Below, piece after piece: positions 1 through 5,970 of a DNA stretch of 8,531 nucleotides. A program made the translations under genes and the position numbers. A model generated the notes under the pieces. It saw only the letters and a program-made list of their open reading frames with translations, did not search any database and was not told where the DNA came from. Every line of letters starts with the position of its first letter. Position 1 is the stretch's first letter. The DNA is from an uncultured Clostridia bacterium (GTDB lineage: Bacteria; Bacillota; Clostridia; Oscillospirales; CAG-272). The stretch spans positions 1 to 8,531 of the forward strand of contig CANQMJ010000107.1 in assembly GCA_947624945.1 (NCBI GenBank), written 5' to 3'.

Positions 1-114
1 CAAGTCGCCTATAGGCGCTGCGGCATACGGTACGCCCTTGAACACCGTGATGCGCGGGTCGTAACCGAAATAGCCCTCGAGTATGCCTTCCTCGACATTG
101 ACTTGCTTCTGCAT
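1..114 (-). CDS. Carboxylesterase type B (pNB-esterase/lipase family), N-terminal fragment
   Basis: The minus-strand frame from the ATG at 114 is open to the window edge and gives the first 38 residues. Residues 25-38 read FKGVPYAAAPIGDL, which fits the N-terminal F-x-G-[IV]-P-Y-A-x-P-P-[VI]-G-x-L signature of type-B carboxylesterases (alpha/beta-hydrolase fold). The catalytic Ser, acid and His lie outside the window. There is no signal peptide in these residues, so a cytoplasmic enzyme is likely. A GGGAGG ribosome binding site lies at about 124-129, ten or so bases before the ATG, and a strong promoter lies at 175-203. Family members hydrolyse carboxylic esters. Beside arabinofuranosidase and lipoprotein genes, removal of acyl groups from plant glycans is a plausible inference, but substrate cannot be read from this fragment. 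The family call rests on one motif plus the correct distance from the start. Confidence 0.8.
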   Translation of the reverse strand, partial: MQKQVNVEEGILEGYFGYDPRITVFKGVPYAAAPIGDL

Positions 115-115
115 A

Positions 116-154
116 ATAGTTTACCTCCCGATTTTGTAATAAAATCAATTTACG
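116..154 (-). promoter_or_regulatory. Conserved 39-nt leader element, copy 1 (esterase)
   Basis: Read on the minus strand the element is CGTAAAT-N2-ATTT-N3-T-N-CAAAATCGG-N4-TAAACTAT. It aligns without gaps to the MBL leader at 5531-5569, with 29 of 39 positions identical. It starts 44 nt after the last base of the -35 box, exactly as in the MBL copy, so it lies about +14 to +52 of the transcript. The CAAAATCGG core is 128-136. The N4 part is GAGG, so the element overlaps the ribosome binding site, and TAAACTAT ends just before the ATG. Protein or RNA regulation at this position could therefore affect translation as well as transcription. Confidence 0.65.
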
Positions 155-174
155 GATATAATCAATCTAAACTC

Positions 175-203
175 ATGATACACCGTGAGCGCCGCGGTGT
201 CAA
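175..203 (-). promoter_or_regulatory. Promoter of the carboxylesterase gene
   Basis: On the minus strand TTGACA (198-203) and TATCAT (175-180) are separated by 17 bp, a near-consensus housekeeping-sigma promoter. The predicted start is near 168, giving a leader of about 54 nt. A perfect 6-bp inverted repeat (ACACCG at 180-185, CGGTGT at 195-200, 9-bp gap) fills the spacer and touches both boxes. Confidence 0.75.
180..200. repeat. Inverted repeat inside the esterase promoter spacer (candidate operator)
   Basis: ACACCG (180-185) and CGGTGT (195-200) are exact inverted copies with 9 bp between them. The pair lies between and overlaps the -35 and -10 boxes, where a bound dimer would block RNA polymerase. 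It is much more GC-rich than the AT-rich surroundings. The regulator is unknown. Confidence 0.45.
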
Positions 204-236
204 TACTGCGAGGGAAAATAATGTTTATTGTTTTTG

Positions 237-1688
237 TCACGCAAAGGCATGTGTGCTGATAAGCTCGCCGTCTACATATCCGAGAACGATGCTGTCGGTT
301 ATGATCATCTTAATGTGATGCCATTCATCAAAATTGAAAGACTTTTCTGTTTGAACTTCCTGTGTAATTGACCCGTTGACATTAGGCTGGAAGCATGTTT
401 TTGTATTTGCCCATCCACCGACGTTCCATATCAGATGGTTGTTGTCATCCTCGACGAGAGAATATATGAGCCAACATTCGTTCGGTATTTCAACGTGCGC
501 GTCGAATTCAAACGTGTAATTTGTCCATTTTGCGTTGTTAAGACTTTCAGTAAGTACGACCGCACCGCCTTGCAGATCCGCAGTATTGAGCTGCATGACG
601 TTGCCGTGACCGCCGTCACCCTCGGCTATTACCCAGAATTTCGACCAATCGCCTGCCATATATGCATCCTTAGACGTTGGATCAGTTATACTGCCCATCT
701 GAAGATTCCCGTAGGAATATGTTCTGGGCTCATAAGCGCCGACCAATGTTGTCATATCCTCGAAATCTTCTTCATATATGACCTCGCCGTCCTTATTGCT
801 CGTGACAAGAATGTTGTCAAATGAAACGCCTGTAGACCATGACGAGAATCCGATACCTCCGGTCTTGGGCTTTACCTCGCCGAACAAATTGAAGCACTGT
901 ACGGAGTTGACGTAAACGACGATGTATTCTCTTTCGACACTGATACTGAGCGGGAATACTTCGCCGGAAACAATGTTCCCGACTTCAACAGGCAGAGAGT
1001 CGAGTTGTTCCTTTGTGCCGTCTTTAATGCGGCTGACAGTCATTGTCGTACCGCCGTCGTCCCCAATAACGAGCTGGTAATAATTATTATCATCGGTCAT
1101 GCAGAAGTATATGACCACGCCGTTACCGTATTCGTTGATACTCATTTTGAATGTGGAGCGTATGTAGTTCCATTGTTTATCGCCAAAATATGCCATGGAA
1201 CCGTTTACGTCAGCATTTGAAAGCGAAAGGACTTTACCTTTCTCGCCGTCTGCCACTGTATAAACAGACGAAGCTGAGTCCGGACTCCAAGTACCGCCGA
1301 CAGCTGTCGAATAGCTCCACCCCGCAAGAGGGTCGTCGCCGGAAAAATCGTTCACATAAAGATCTACCCTGTCAGCGGAGTTTTTGACAGTTATGGATTC
1401 GATATTGAAGGATGCGCCATTCGAGCCTATGCCGACCATGCCGGAATAGTTAGCGTTCGGATCCGGAATATAAACATATTCGTTTGAGCCTTGTTGCTCG
1501 GGAACTGTCGTTTTACTTTCGTCTGTCACATCGGCGTCGCTCTCATTGACGGACGGGACATCGGCGTTGCCACCGGCAGTTTCACCGGAGCCCACGGGCG
1601 GCGGCAATTGTTCGTCTTTGCCGCATGATGTAAATGCAAGCGGCAAAAGCATCGTAATGGCAATAACAGCTGCCATGATTTTTCTCAT
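237..1688 (-). CDS. Secreted lipoprotein with two LamG/DUF1080-like jelly-roll domains
   Basis: The ATG at 1688 is chosen (483 aa) because GGAGGAA at about 1695-1701 precedes it by 6 nt; an in-frame ATG at 1724 lacks such a site. Residues 1-22 are a lipoprotein signal peptide (MRK, a hydrophobic stretch, then LAFTSC with Cys22 as lipid anchor), followed by a Gly/Asp/Glu/Ser/Thr-rich linker to about residue 65. Two concanavalin-like domains follow, about 95-300 and 305-483. Each has repeated aromatic and Gly strands, such as DDNNYYQLVIGDDGG in the first and DDNNHLIWNVGGWANT in the second. From memory, WNxGGWxNT strands also occur in jelly-roll domains attached to GH51 enzymes. No catalytic motif is evident, so glycan binding at the outer membrane face is the likeliest role. 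The second domain stops soon after YVDGELI and lacks the closing GGIGF...FDNI strands of the first. Divergent from the GH51 gene. Confidence 0.8.
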   Translation of the reverse strand: MRKIMAAVIAITMLLPLAFTSCGKDEQLPPPVGSGETAGGNADVPSVNESDADVTDESKTTVPEQQGSNEYVYIPDPNANYSGMVGIGSNGASFNIESITVKNSADRVDLYVNDFSGDDPLAGWSYSTAVGGTWSPDSASSVYTVADGEKGKVLSLSNADVNGSMAYFGDKQWNYIRSTFKMSINEYGNGVVIYFCMTDDNNYYQLVIGDDGGTTMTVSRIKDGTKEQLDSLPVEVGNIVSGEVFPLSISVEREYIVVYVNSVQCFNLFGEVKPKTGGIGFSSWSTGVSFDNILVTSNKDGEVIYEEDFEDMTTLVGAYEPRTYSYGNLQMGSITDPTSKDAYMAGDWSKFWVIAEGDGGHGNVMQLNTADLQGGAVVLTESLNNAKWTNYTFEFDAHVEIPNECWLIYSLVEDDNNHLIWNVGGWANTKTCFQPNVNGSITQEVQTEKSFNFDEWHHIKMIITDSIVLGYVDGELISTHAFA

Positions 1689-1735
1689 AAGTAATTCCTC
1701 CGAAAATGATGAAATGCGCGCCATGAGACGGACGC

Positions 1736-1754
1736 TGATGATATTTTATCATCA
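1736..1754. repeat. 19-bp palindrome over the lipoprotein promoter -10 (candidate operator)
   Basis: TGATGATA (1736-1743), a TTT spacer and TATCATCA (1747-1754) form a perfect 8-bp inverted repeat. It covers the -10 hexamer (1743-1748) and the expected transcription start (about 1736), a classic repressor position. A third copy of the arm, TGATGATA, lies at 1820-1827. Confidence 0.55.
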
Positions 1755-1771
1755 TATCTAAATAATGTCAA
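1743..1771 (-). promoter_or_regulatory. Promoter of the lipoprotein gene
   Basis: The minus strand reads TTGACA (1766-1771), a 17-bp spacer and TAAAAT (1743-1748): a perfect -35, a -10 with one mismatch, and ideal spacing. The predicted start is near 1736, which leaves a leader of about 48 nt before the ATG at 1688. Confidence 0.75.
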
Positions 1772-1849
1772 TATAATTGACTAAAAAAATTTGAAAAAAC
1801 AAGAAAAAATAATATTAAATGATGATAATTTATTAATTAATTCGGAGAA

Positions 1850-1879
1850 AAATCGGTAGTAAATCGGTTGATAAATTAT
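1850..1879 (+). repeat. Tandem AAATCGGT repeats plus fourth motif copy upstream of GH51
   Basis: AAATCGGT occurs at 1850-1857 and again at 1861-1868, an 11-bp period that puts both on the same face of the helix. The second copy continues as AAATCGG-TTGA-TAAATTAT, which matches the CAAAATCGG-N4-TAAACTAT half of the leader element except for one base in the right block and the first two bases. No promoter lies at the matching upstream distance, so this may be a remote regulator site for the GH51 or lipoprotein promoter. Confidence 0.5.
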
Positions 1880-1957
1880 TTTTATCAGTTATTTACATTG
1901 ATTATATAAAAAACATTCTTTTCAACCAATTTGGGAAAAATAATTTTCGTTTTACTA

Positions 1958-1986
1958 TTGACTCTAATAACTGCTTAGGGTATTAT
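1958..1986 (+). promoter_or_regulatory. Promoter of the GH51 gene
   Basis: TTGACT (1958-1963), a 17-bp spacer and TATTAT (1981-1986), each hexamer with one mismatch to consensus. The predicted start is near 1993, giving a leader of about 113 nt before the ATG at 2106. Confidence 0.75.
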
Positions 1987-1991
1987 TTACA

Positions 1992-2037
1992 TATACGCCG
2001 AATCAAAATATTAATTATTCAACAAAATCGGCGTATA
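1992..2037 (+). repeat. 10-bp inverted repeat at the GH51 transcription start
   Basis: TATACGCCGA (1992-2001) and TCGGCGTATA (2028-2037) are exact inverted copies separated by 26 AT-rich bases. They begin at the predicted transcription start, so they could be a long-loop RNA hairpin at the very 5' end or two half-sites of a looping repressor. The right arm overlaps the CAAAATCGG core at 2023-2031. Confidence 0.55.
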
Positions 2038-2043
2038 AATCAA
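2005..2043 (+). promoter_or_regulatory. Leader element, copy 3 (GH51 variant)
   Basis: CAAAATCGG (2023-2031), N4, then TAAATCAA (2036-2043) corresponds to the CAAAATCGG-N4-TAAACTAT half of the esterase and MBL elements. The core begins 60 nt after the last base of the -35 box, against 62 nt at the other two genes. The upstream half of the element is poorly kept here. An exact TAAACTA also occurs at 2048-2054. Confidence 0.5.
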
Positions 2044-2105
2044 CGGATAAACTAAAGCAAAACAGCGTTGTCAAGCACGCGCACACTGAAAGGAGATACG
2101 ACAGC

Positions 2106-4547
2106 ATGGAAAACACGATTAAGGTATTTACAGAAAAGGTGAAATTTCCGACGGCGGACAGCCTTTACGGTCTGTTCTTCGAGGACATCAACCGCTCCGG
2201 CGACGGCGGACTTTATCCCGAGCTTTTGCGCAACCGCGCGTTCGACGATTCGCTTATGCCCGACGACCTTATACCGTACGGCGAAAACGTCAAAAACGAA
2301 ACGGGCTGGGAATATGAAATAGGCGGCGGCGAGGGACTGCCGCGCTGGCGTGAAAAAGTCACGCCGACCGATATCCCCGCATGGTATGCGGCGGACGCCG
2401 AAATGACGCTTGACAAGTCCGACACGCTTAACGCGAACAGACAGGCGTCGCTCGACGTGACGTTCGAGCCGGGCGGAGAGATATATAATATCGGATTCTC
2501 CGGCGTTCCGGTGAGATGTAGCGAAGCATATCATCTTTACTTTTTCGCAAAGGCGGAGGACGGAATAAAGCTCGTCCTCTCGCTCCGCGATGGTGAAAAC
2601 ACGCTCACGTCGAAGCCGCTCGACGTCGTAACACGCGGTTTCGTGCGCTATGACGTAACGTTTATACCGAGCGCGACGACTAAAACTGCACAGCTTGTCG
2701 TGAGCGCTCCCGACGGCGGCAAAATAAAACTAGGCTTCATCTCGCTCATGCCGACCGACACATATCACGGTCACGGACTGCGCCGCGACCTCTGCGAAAA
2801 ATTAGAGGGTCTTCACCCCGCGTTCATGCGCTTCCCCGGCGGCTGCATAGTCGAGGGATTTTCAAAGTCGACGGCGCAGCGCTTCCGCCGCATGGTCGGC
2901 GAGGTGTGGGAGCGTCCGGGCGTATACAATCTGTGGGGTTACCGCTCGACGGAGGGGCTCGGCTTCCACGAATATCTCCAGCTGTGCGAGGACATGGGCA
3001 CAGACGCGCTCTATGTCTGCAACTGCGGTATGACGTGTCAGGCGCGTCACTGCATACTGATGGACGACGGCGAGATCGCCGATTACCTCGACGACGCGAT
3101 GTGCGCGCTCGAATACGCGCTCGGCGACGCGTCGACGGAGTGGGGCTCGCTGCGCGCGAGAATGGGACACCCCGCCCCGTTCAAACTCAAATATCTCGAG
3201 ATCGGCAACGAAAATAACGGCGACGAATACGACCGCAGATACAAGATCTTCTACGACGCGATAACGGCGCGTTATCCCGAGCTCACAATAGTGGCGAATA
3301 CGCACATCGAAAGATCGGGACTCGACCTTGACATCGCGGACGAGCATTTCTACAACCGTGTCGAATGGTTCGCGGAAAATTCGCACTTCTACGACGGCTA
3401 TGACAGGCAGGGACCCGGCATATTTGTCGGCGAGTACGCTGTCGTGGCAGGCAATATACGCACGCTGTACGCCGCCGTCGGCGAGGCGATGTTCCTCGTC
3501 GGACTCGAACGCAATCAGGACATTGTAAAGCTCGCCTCGTACGCGCCGCTGTTTGAAAACGTGCATTACGCCGCATGGGAGCCCGACCTCATCGCATTCG
3601 ACGGGCTCGACAACTACGCGATCCCGTCCTACTACGTGCAGCGGCTGTTCGCCTCGAACCGCGGCAAATACGTCGTCGAGAGCGAGCAGACGTGCGAGCC
3701 CGTTTACGCGCCGTATCTGCGCGGAGGCGCGTGCCTGCTCGGTTCTGCGGGCGTCAGATTCAAAAACGCCGCGTGGAATGGCGAGAGTGTCGCGCCGACG
3801 CATGAGCTGTTCGGTCACGCCGTCGACTGCGGAGGCGGGGTATTTACGACCGAGGCGGACATCAAGGGCGAAGAGAAGGAACGTGCGGAAAGATTCGGCA
3901 TGACAAACTCGGTCATGATCGTTATGGGCGAGGACGTGACGTCGCGATGCGGCAGCTTCGAGGTCGAGGTATACGCGGACGGTGAGAGTGAACTCGGAGT
4001 CGGCATATTCTCCGCTCCGTACGGGAAGGCACATAACAGCGCCGACAGTCCGTACAACATCTTCTCTGTGCAGCCGGTCCGCTGGACGATAAAGGACGGT
4101 AAGTCGACGCTCACGGCGGGCGGCGGCTTCCGCCGCGACACGCTTGCCGAGTGCGAAGTCAACGTAGATGTTGGCGTATACCACAAAATGCGTATTGGAT
4201 CCGACGGCAAGAGCGTTGCCTGCATACTCGACAACGTCGAGATCATGACGGCGGAGCTGCCGCACTACGACGGGATACAGTCTGTCGTGACCGTCGACGG
4301 TGATGATGTGTATATCAAGGTCGCCAATATCGCTGACAGCGCGCGCGAGGTCGGTATAAGCCTCGACTGCGACGTCGAGAGCAATTACACAGCGTATGTT
4401 ATCTCGGGCGACCCGACGGACAAAAACACGATGGAGGAGCCCGAAAAGGTCGTCGAGCGTTCGGTCGAGCTTGACGGCGCATGCAGAGATTTCACGCACA
4501 CCGTTCCGGCGTGCTCGGTGAGCGTGCTCCGGCTGCGGAGAAAGTGA
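2106..4547 (+). CDS. GH51 alpha-L-arabinofuranosidase with an inserted accessory domain
   Basis: This 813-aa protein hydrolyses terminal alpha-L-arabinofuranosyl residues from arabinoxylan or arabinan oligosaccharides (family role, retaining mechanism). It opens with the GH51 signature GLFFEDINRSGDGGLYPEL (residues 22-40). The acid/base is Glu369 in LEIGNEN and the nucleophile Glu443 in GIFVGEYAV. Layout: N-terminal beta domain about 60-215, (beta/alpha)8 barrel about 220-520, an extra beta-rich segment about 560-720 and the C-terminal GH51 beta-sandwich to 813. The extra segment has a YHKMRIGSDG...ILDNVEI pattern like the WHHIKM...YVDGELI strands of the neighbouring lipoprotein. There is no signal peptide, so it acts in the cytoplasm on imported oligosaccharides. 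AAAGGAG at 2089-2095 precedes the ATG by 10 nt. It has its own promoter and is divergent from the lipoprotein gene. The family assignment is secure; linkage preference is not. Confidence 0.95.
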   Translation: MENTIKVFTEKVKFPTADSLYGLFFEDINRSGDGGLYPELLRNRAFDDSLMPDDLIPYGENVKNETGWEYEIGGGEGLPRWREKVTPTDIPAWYAADAEMTLDKSDTLNANRQASLDVTFEPGGEIYNIGFSGVPVRCSEAYHLYFFAKAEDGIKLVLSLRDGENTLTSKPLDVVTRGFVRYDVTFIPSATTKTAQLVVSAPDGGKIKLGFISLMPTDTYHGHGLRRDLCEKLEGLHPAFMRFPGGCIVEGFSKSTAQRFRRMVGEVWERPGVYNLWGYRSTEGLGFHEYLQLCEDMGTDALYVCNCGMTCQARHCILMDDGEIADYLDDAMCALEYALGDASTEWGSLRARMGHPAPFKLKYLEIGNENNGDEYDRRYKIFYDAITARYPELTIVANTHIERSGLDLDIADEHFYNRVEWFAENSHFYDGYDRQGPGIFVGEYAVVAGNIRTLYAAVGEAMFLVGLERNQDIVKLASYAPLFENVHYAAWEPDLIAFDGLDNYAIPSYYVQRLFASNRGKYVVESEQTCEPVYAPYLRGGACLLGSAGVRFKNAAWNGESVAPTHELFGHAVDCGGGVFTTEADIKGEEKERAERFGMTNSVMIVMGEDVTSRCGSFEVEVYADGESELGVGIFSAPYGKAHNSADSPYNIFSVQPVRWTIKDGKSTLTAGGGFRRDTLAECEVNVDVGVYHKMRIGSDGKSVACILDNVEIMTAELPHYDGIQSVVTVDGDDVYIKVANIADSAREVGISLDCDVESNYTAYVISGDPTDKNTMEEPEKVVERSVELDGACRDFTHTVPACSVSVLRLRRK

Positions 4548-4571
4548 CCGGAATAGTATATTGAAACGGCA

Positions 4572-4606
4572 GCGCCGGAGGGGACAATTTCCCCTCCGAC
4601 GCCTTT
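4572..4606 (+). terminator. Hairpin terminator shared by convergent GH51 and MBL genes
   Basis: CGGAGGGGA (4576-4584), loop CAATT, TCCCCTCCG (4590-4598) form a perfect 9-bp GC-rich stem. Three further pairs (GCG 4572-4574 with CGC 4600-4602) extend it past one mismatch. It lies 25 nt after the GH51 stop. The T-run is weak in both directions (CCTTTAATA on the plus strand), so it may be a modest bidirectional terminator. The rest of the 135-bp gap holds nothing clear. Confidence 0.7.
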
Positions 4607-4682
4607 AATATGACGATATTTTTTACGGATACGGCGATGACGCGTCGACAGGGCTGCTTGTCTCAAATGTAAGTACTACTAT

Positions 4683-5501
4683 TTAGCCGTCTTTCTTGCG
4701 CCCGGGCACGACGCCCTCGGGCAGATAATTGATGCACGAGTCGCCGACGCGGACTCGGATGGCGATGTCGCCGTGGAACGGGCGGCGGTGTCCGCCTTCG
4801 AGCGGGACGATGTCGGGGCAGCCGTCGACGACGTGCTGCGCCGCTGTGATGAAGTCGTCGAGATACGATTTCGCAATCGGCGTACCGTTGTGGTTAGGCA
4901 TAATGAAGTCGAACTCGTCCTCGCGCGCTTTTAAGTGCTTGCAGTTTTCGAGAAACGCACCGACGGAGGCGAACACGTTCAAATTTGCCTGTCCCGCGTC
5001 AAATTCGTCGCCGGAGAACAAAAGCCGCCGACCGTGGTCGATGAACGAGAGCGAACTGTCGCAGTGCGCGGGCGTATAGATGACGTCGACCTTGCGCCCG
5101 CCGAGGTCGAATACGTCGCCGTCGTCGACGGCGATCTTTTCATAATCGGGGTATGGCATATTAGCGAGCCACGCGGGGTCGAGCGGACCGAACGAGCGGT
5201 CGGCATACGCGAACGCGTTTTTGTGCATGTGTACGCGCGGGAACCAGCGGTTGCCGCCCGTGTGGTCGAAGTGACCGTGAGTGTTGACGACGAGCAGTTC
5301 GCGTCCGCCGCGCAACTCGTCGACTATGTTGGGCAGGTCTCCGCGTCCGTATGCGGTGTCGATAAGGAGCGCCTTATCGCTGCCGAGCAGCAGGAAGATG
5401 TCGAGCGCCTCGCCGTAATGGATAACATACGTGTCGTCGTAGATGCGCCACCAGCGGTAGCCTTCGTCATCGGGTAAGCGAATGATCTTGTAGTTTGACA
5501 T
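4683..5501 (-). CDS. MBL-fold metallo-hydrolase
   Basis: This 272-aa protein has all metal-binding motifs of a binuclear metallo-beta-lactamase-fold hydrolase. They are HxHxDH in NTHGHFDHTGG (His75, His77, Asp79, His80), His146 in TPAHCDSS, Asp165 in FSGDEF and His204 in MPNHNG. It has no signal peptide and is probably cytoplasmic. The layout is glyoxalase-II/lactonase-like, with a C-terminal segment (about 210-272) that has no recognised domain. The substrate cannot be told from sequence; hydrolysis of a thioester, lactone or other ester is possible. AGGAG at 5510-5514 lies 8 nt before the ATG. It is convergent with GH51 but has the same promoter-leader architecture as the esterase, which suggests co-regulation with the carbohydrate genes. 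The Cys147 after the third His motif, where Thr is common, is a minor oddity. Confidence 0.88.
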   Translation of the reverse strand: MSNYKIIRLPDDEGYRWWRIYDDTYVIHYGEALDIFLLLGSDKALLIDTAYGRGDLPNIVDELRGGRELLVVNTHGHFDHTGGNRWFPRVHMHKNAFAYADRSFGPLDPAWLANMPYPDYEKIAVDDGDVFDLGGRKVDVIYTPAHCDSSLSFIDHGRRLLFSGDEFDAGQANLNVFASVGAFLENCKHLKAREDEFDFIMPNHNGTPIAKSYLDDFITAAQHVVDGCPDIVPLEGGHRRPFHGDIAIRVRVGDSCINYLPEGVVPGRKKDG

Positions 5502-5530
5502 GTGCCATTCTCCTTTGATATGATAGTGTG

Positions 5531-5569
5531 ATAGTTTATTGACCGATTTTGCAGCGAAATTGATTTACG
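5531..5569 (-). promoter_or_regulatory. Conserved 39-nt leader element, copy 2 (MBL gene)
   Basis: On the minus strand: CGTAAAT (5563-5569), N2, ATTT, N3, T, N, CAAAATCGG (5543-5551), N4, TAAACTAT (5531-5538). It is gaplessly identical to the esterase copy at 29 of 39 positions, and the differences fall in blocks, as expected for a protein or RNA contact pattern. A 9-bp inverted repeat, ATAGTTTAT (5531-5539) with ATAAACTAT (5571-5579), encloses nearly the whole element and could fold it into a loop. Here the element does not overlap the ribosome binding site. Confidence 0.65.
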
Positions 5570-5589
5570 CATAAACTATTTCTGCTCTT

Positions 5590-5618
5590 ATATTACATCA
5601 TCTTTGCACAAATGTCAA
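5590..5618 (-). promoter_or_regulatory. Promoter of the MBL gene
   Basis: On the minus strand TTGACA (5613-5618) is followed after 17 bp by TAATAT (5590-5595, four of six matches). The -10 alone is weak. The call is strengthened because the distance from the -35 box to the 39-nt leader element is exactly the same (44 nt) as at the esterase gene. The leader is about 80 nt. Confidence 0.6.
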
Positions 5619-5646
5619 GGGATTCATTAATATTGAAATGATAAAC

Positions 5647-5693
5647 AAAATCGGACTGTGCGCTCGCAAAAAGAGCAGACGATGTCCGATTTT
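5647..5693. terminator. Long hairpin between integrase remnant and MBL promoter
   Basis: AAAATCGGAC (5647-5656) and GTCCGATTTT (5684-5693) are perfect 10-bp inverted copies. Inside them GCTC/GAGC forms a second small stem around GCAAAAA. The A-rich left and T-rich right flanks give a terminator look in both directions (ATTTTTGG on plus, ATTTTGTTT on minus). It would shield the MBL promoter from integrase-side transcription. The left arm also contains the AAATCGG motif, so a regulator site is an alternative. Confidence 0.5.
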
Positions 5694-5845
5694 TGGTTGT
5701 TGCATGATATTGCAGTGTTTGAAACAACGCCGAGGGAAACCCCAAAGTGCGCCATTGCAGTGTAAAATGTGTGCCGGTGCTAATATCGGTAGATTTTTTC
5801 ATGCTTTTGTGATACAATTTAATTAAAAGACGGGCATATCCGCAC

Positions 5846-5863
5846 GGTAAATCGGAATTTACC
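5846..5863. repeat. Small palindrome GGTAAAT-N4-ATTTACC
   Basis: GGTAAAT (5846-5852) and ATTTACC (5857-5863) are perfect inverted copies around CGGA, and the left arm creates one more AAATCGG heptamer. Two imperfect inverted arms around a short centre resemble a tyrosine recombinase core site, but there is no second copy to confirm it. Confidence 0.35.
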
Positions 5864-5932
5864 TGTTTTACCCTCTAAAACCCCTGTAATTTCAAGCTAT
5901 ATCGCCCATTAAAAGTCCAAACCTCATATCTA

Positions 5933-5970
5933 TTCCCTTGTTTTTGCCCTTACGAGCCGAAACAAGGGAA
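5933..5970. repeat. 11-bp inverted repeat beside the integrase stop codon
   Basis: TTCCCTTGTTT (5933-5943) and AAACAAGGGAA (5960-5970) are exact inverted copies with a 16-nt loop, ending 5 bp from the integrase stop. On the minus strand it is a 3' hairpin without a U-run; on the plus strand AGTTTTTA follows. It may be the integrase terminator or part of the attachment region. Confidence 0.55.

Larger units (their letters stand above)
1689..2105. other. Divergent AT-rich regulatory region between lipoprotein and GH51 genes
   Basis: This 417-bp gap has no credible gene. It holds the minus-strand lipoprotein promoter (1743-1771) overlapped by a palindrome (1736-1754), a tandem AAATCGGT pair (1850-1868), the plus-strand GH51 promoter (1958-1986), a 10-bp inverted repeat in the GH51 leader (1992-2037), and the GH51 ribosome binding site (2089-2095). 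A lone TGATGATA at 1820-1827 repeats one arm of the lipoprotein palindrome. The sharp fall in GC from the flanking genes is typical of a promoter region. Confidence 0.8.

Noticed and set aside
1690..1710. Lipoprotein leader as a further copy of the 39-nt element (TTTTCGG near the start codon)
   Set aside because: Only TCGG plus the ribosome site agrees, and the spacing from the -35 box differs by 4 nt.
1689..1724. Longer start for the lipoprotein at 1724
   Set aside because: It would put 12 polar residues before the signal peptide, and the ATG at 1688 has GGAGGAA at the right distance.
2862..4499. Long minus-strand open frame (545 codons) inside the GH51 gene
   Set aside because: It is a shadow of a GC-rich gene: Arg/Val-rich, low-complexity product, no ribosome binding site, and the plus frame carries complete GH51 motifs.
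4935..5477. Plus-strand 180-codon frame opposite the MBL gene
   Set aside because: Val/Arg/Glu-rich shadow; the minus frame has all metal-binding motifs and a proper ribosome site.
5810..5818. Extended -10 TGATACAAT as a promoter
   Set aside because: No acceptable -35 box at 16-18 bp and no plus-strand gene downstream.
5593..5826. Short open frames on both strands in the MBL-integrase gap
   Set aside because: They overlap the MBL promoter or inverted repeats, have no ribosome site and no protein-like composition.
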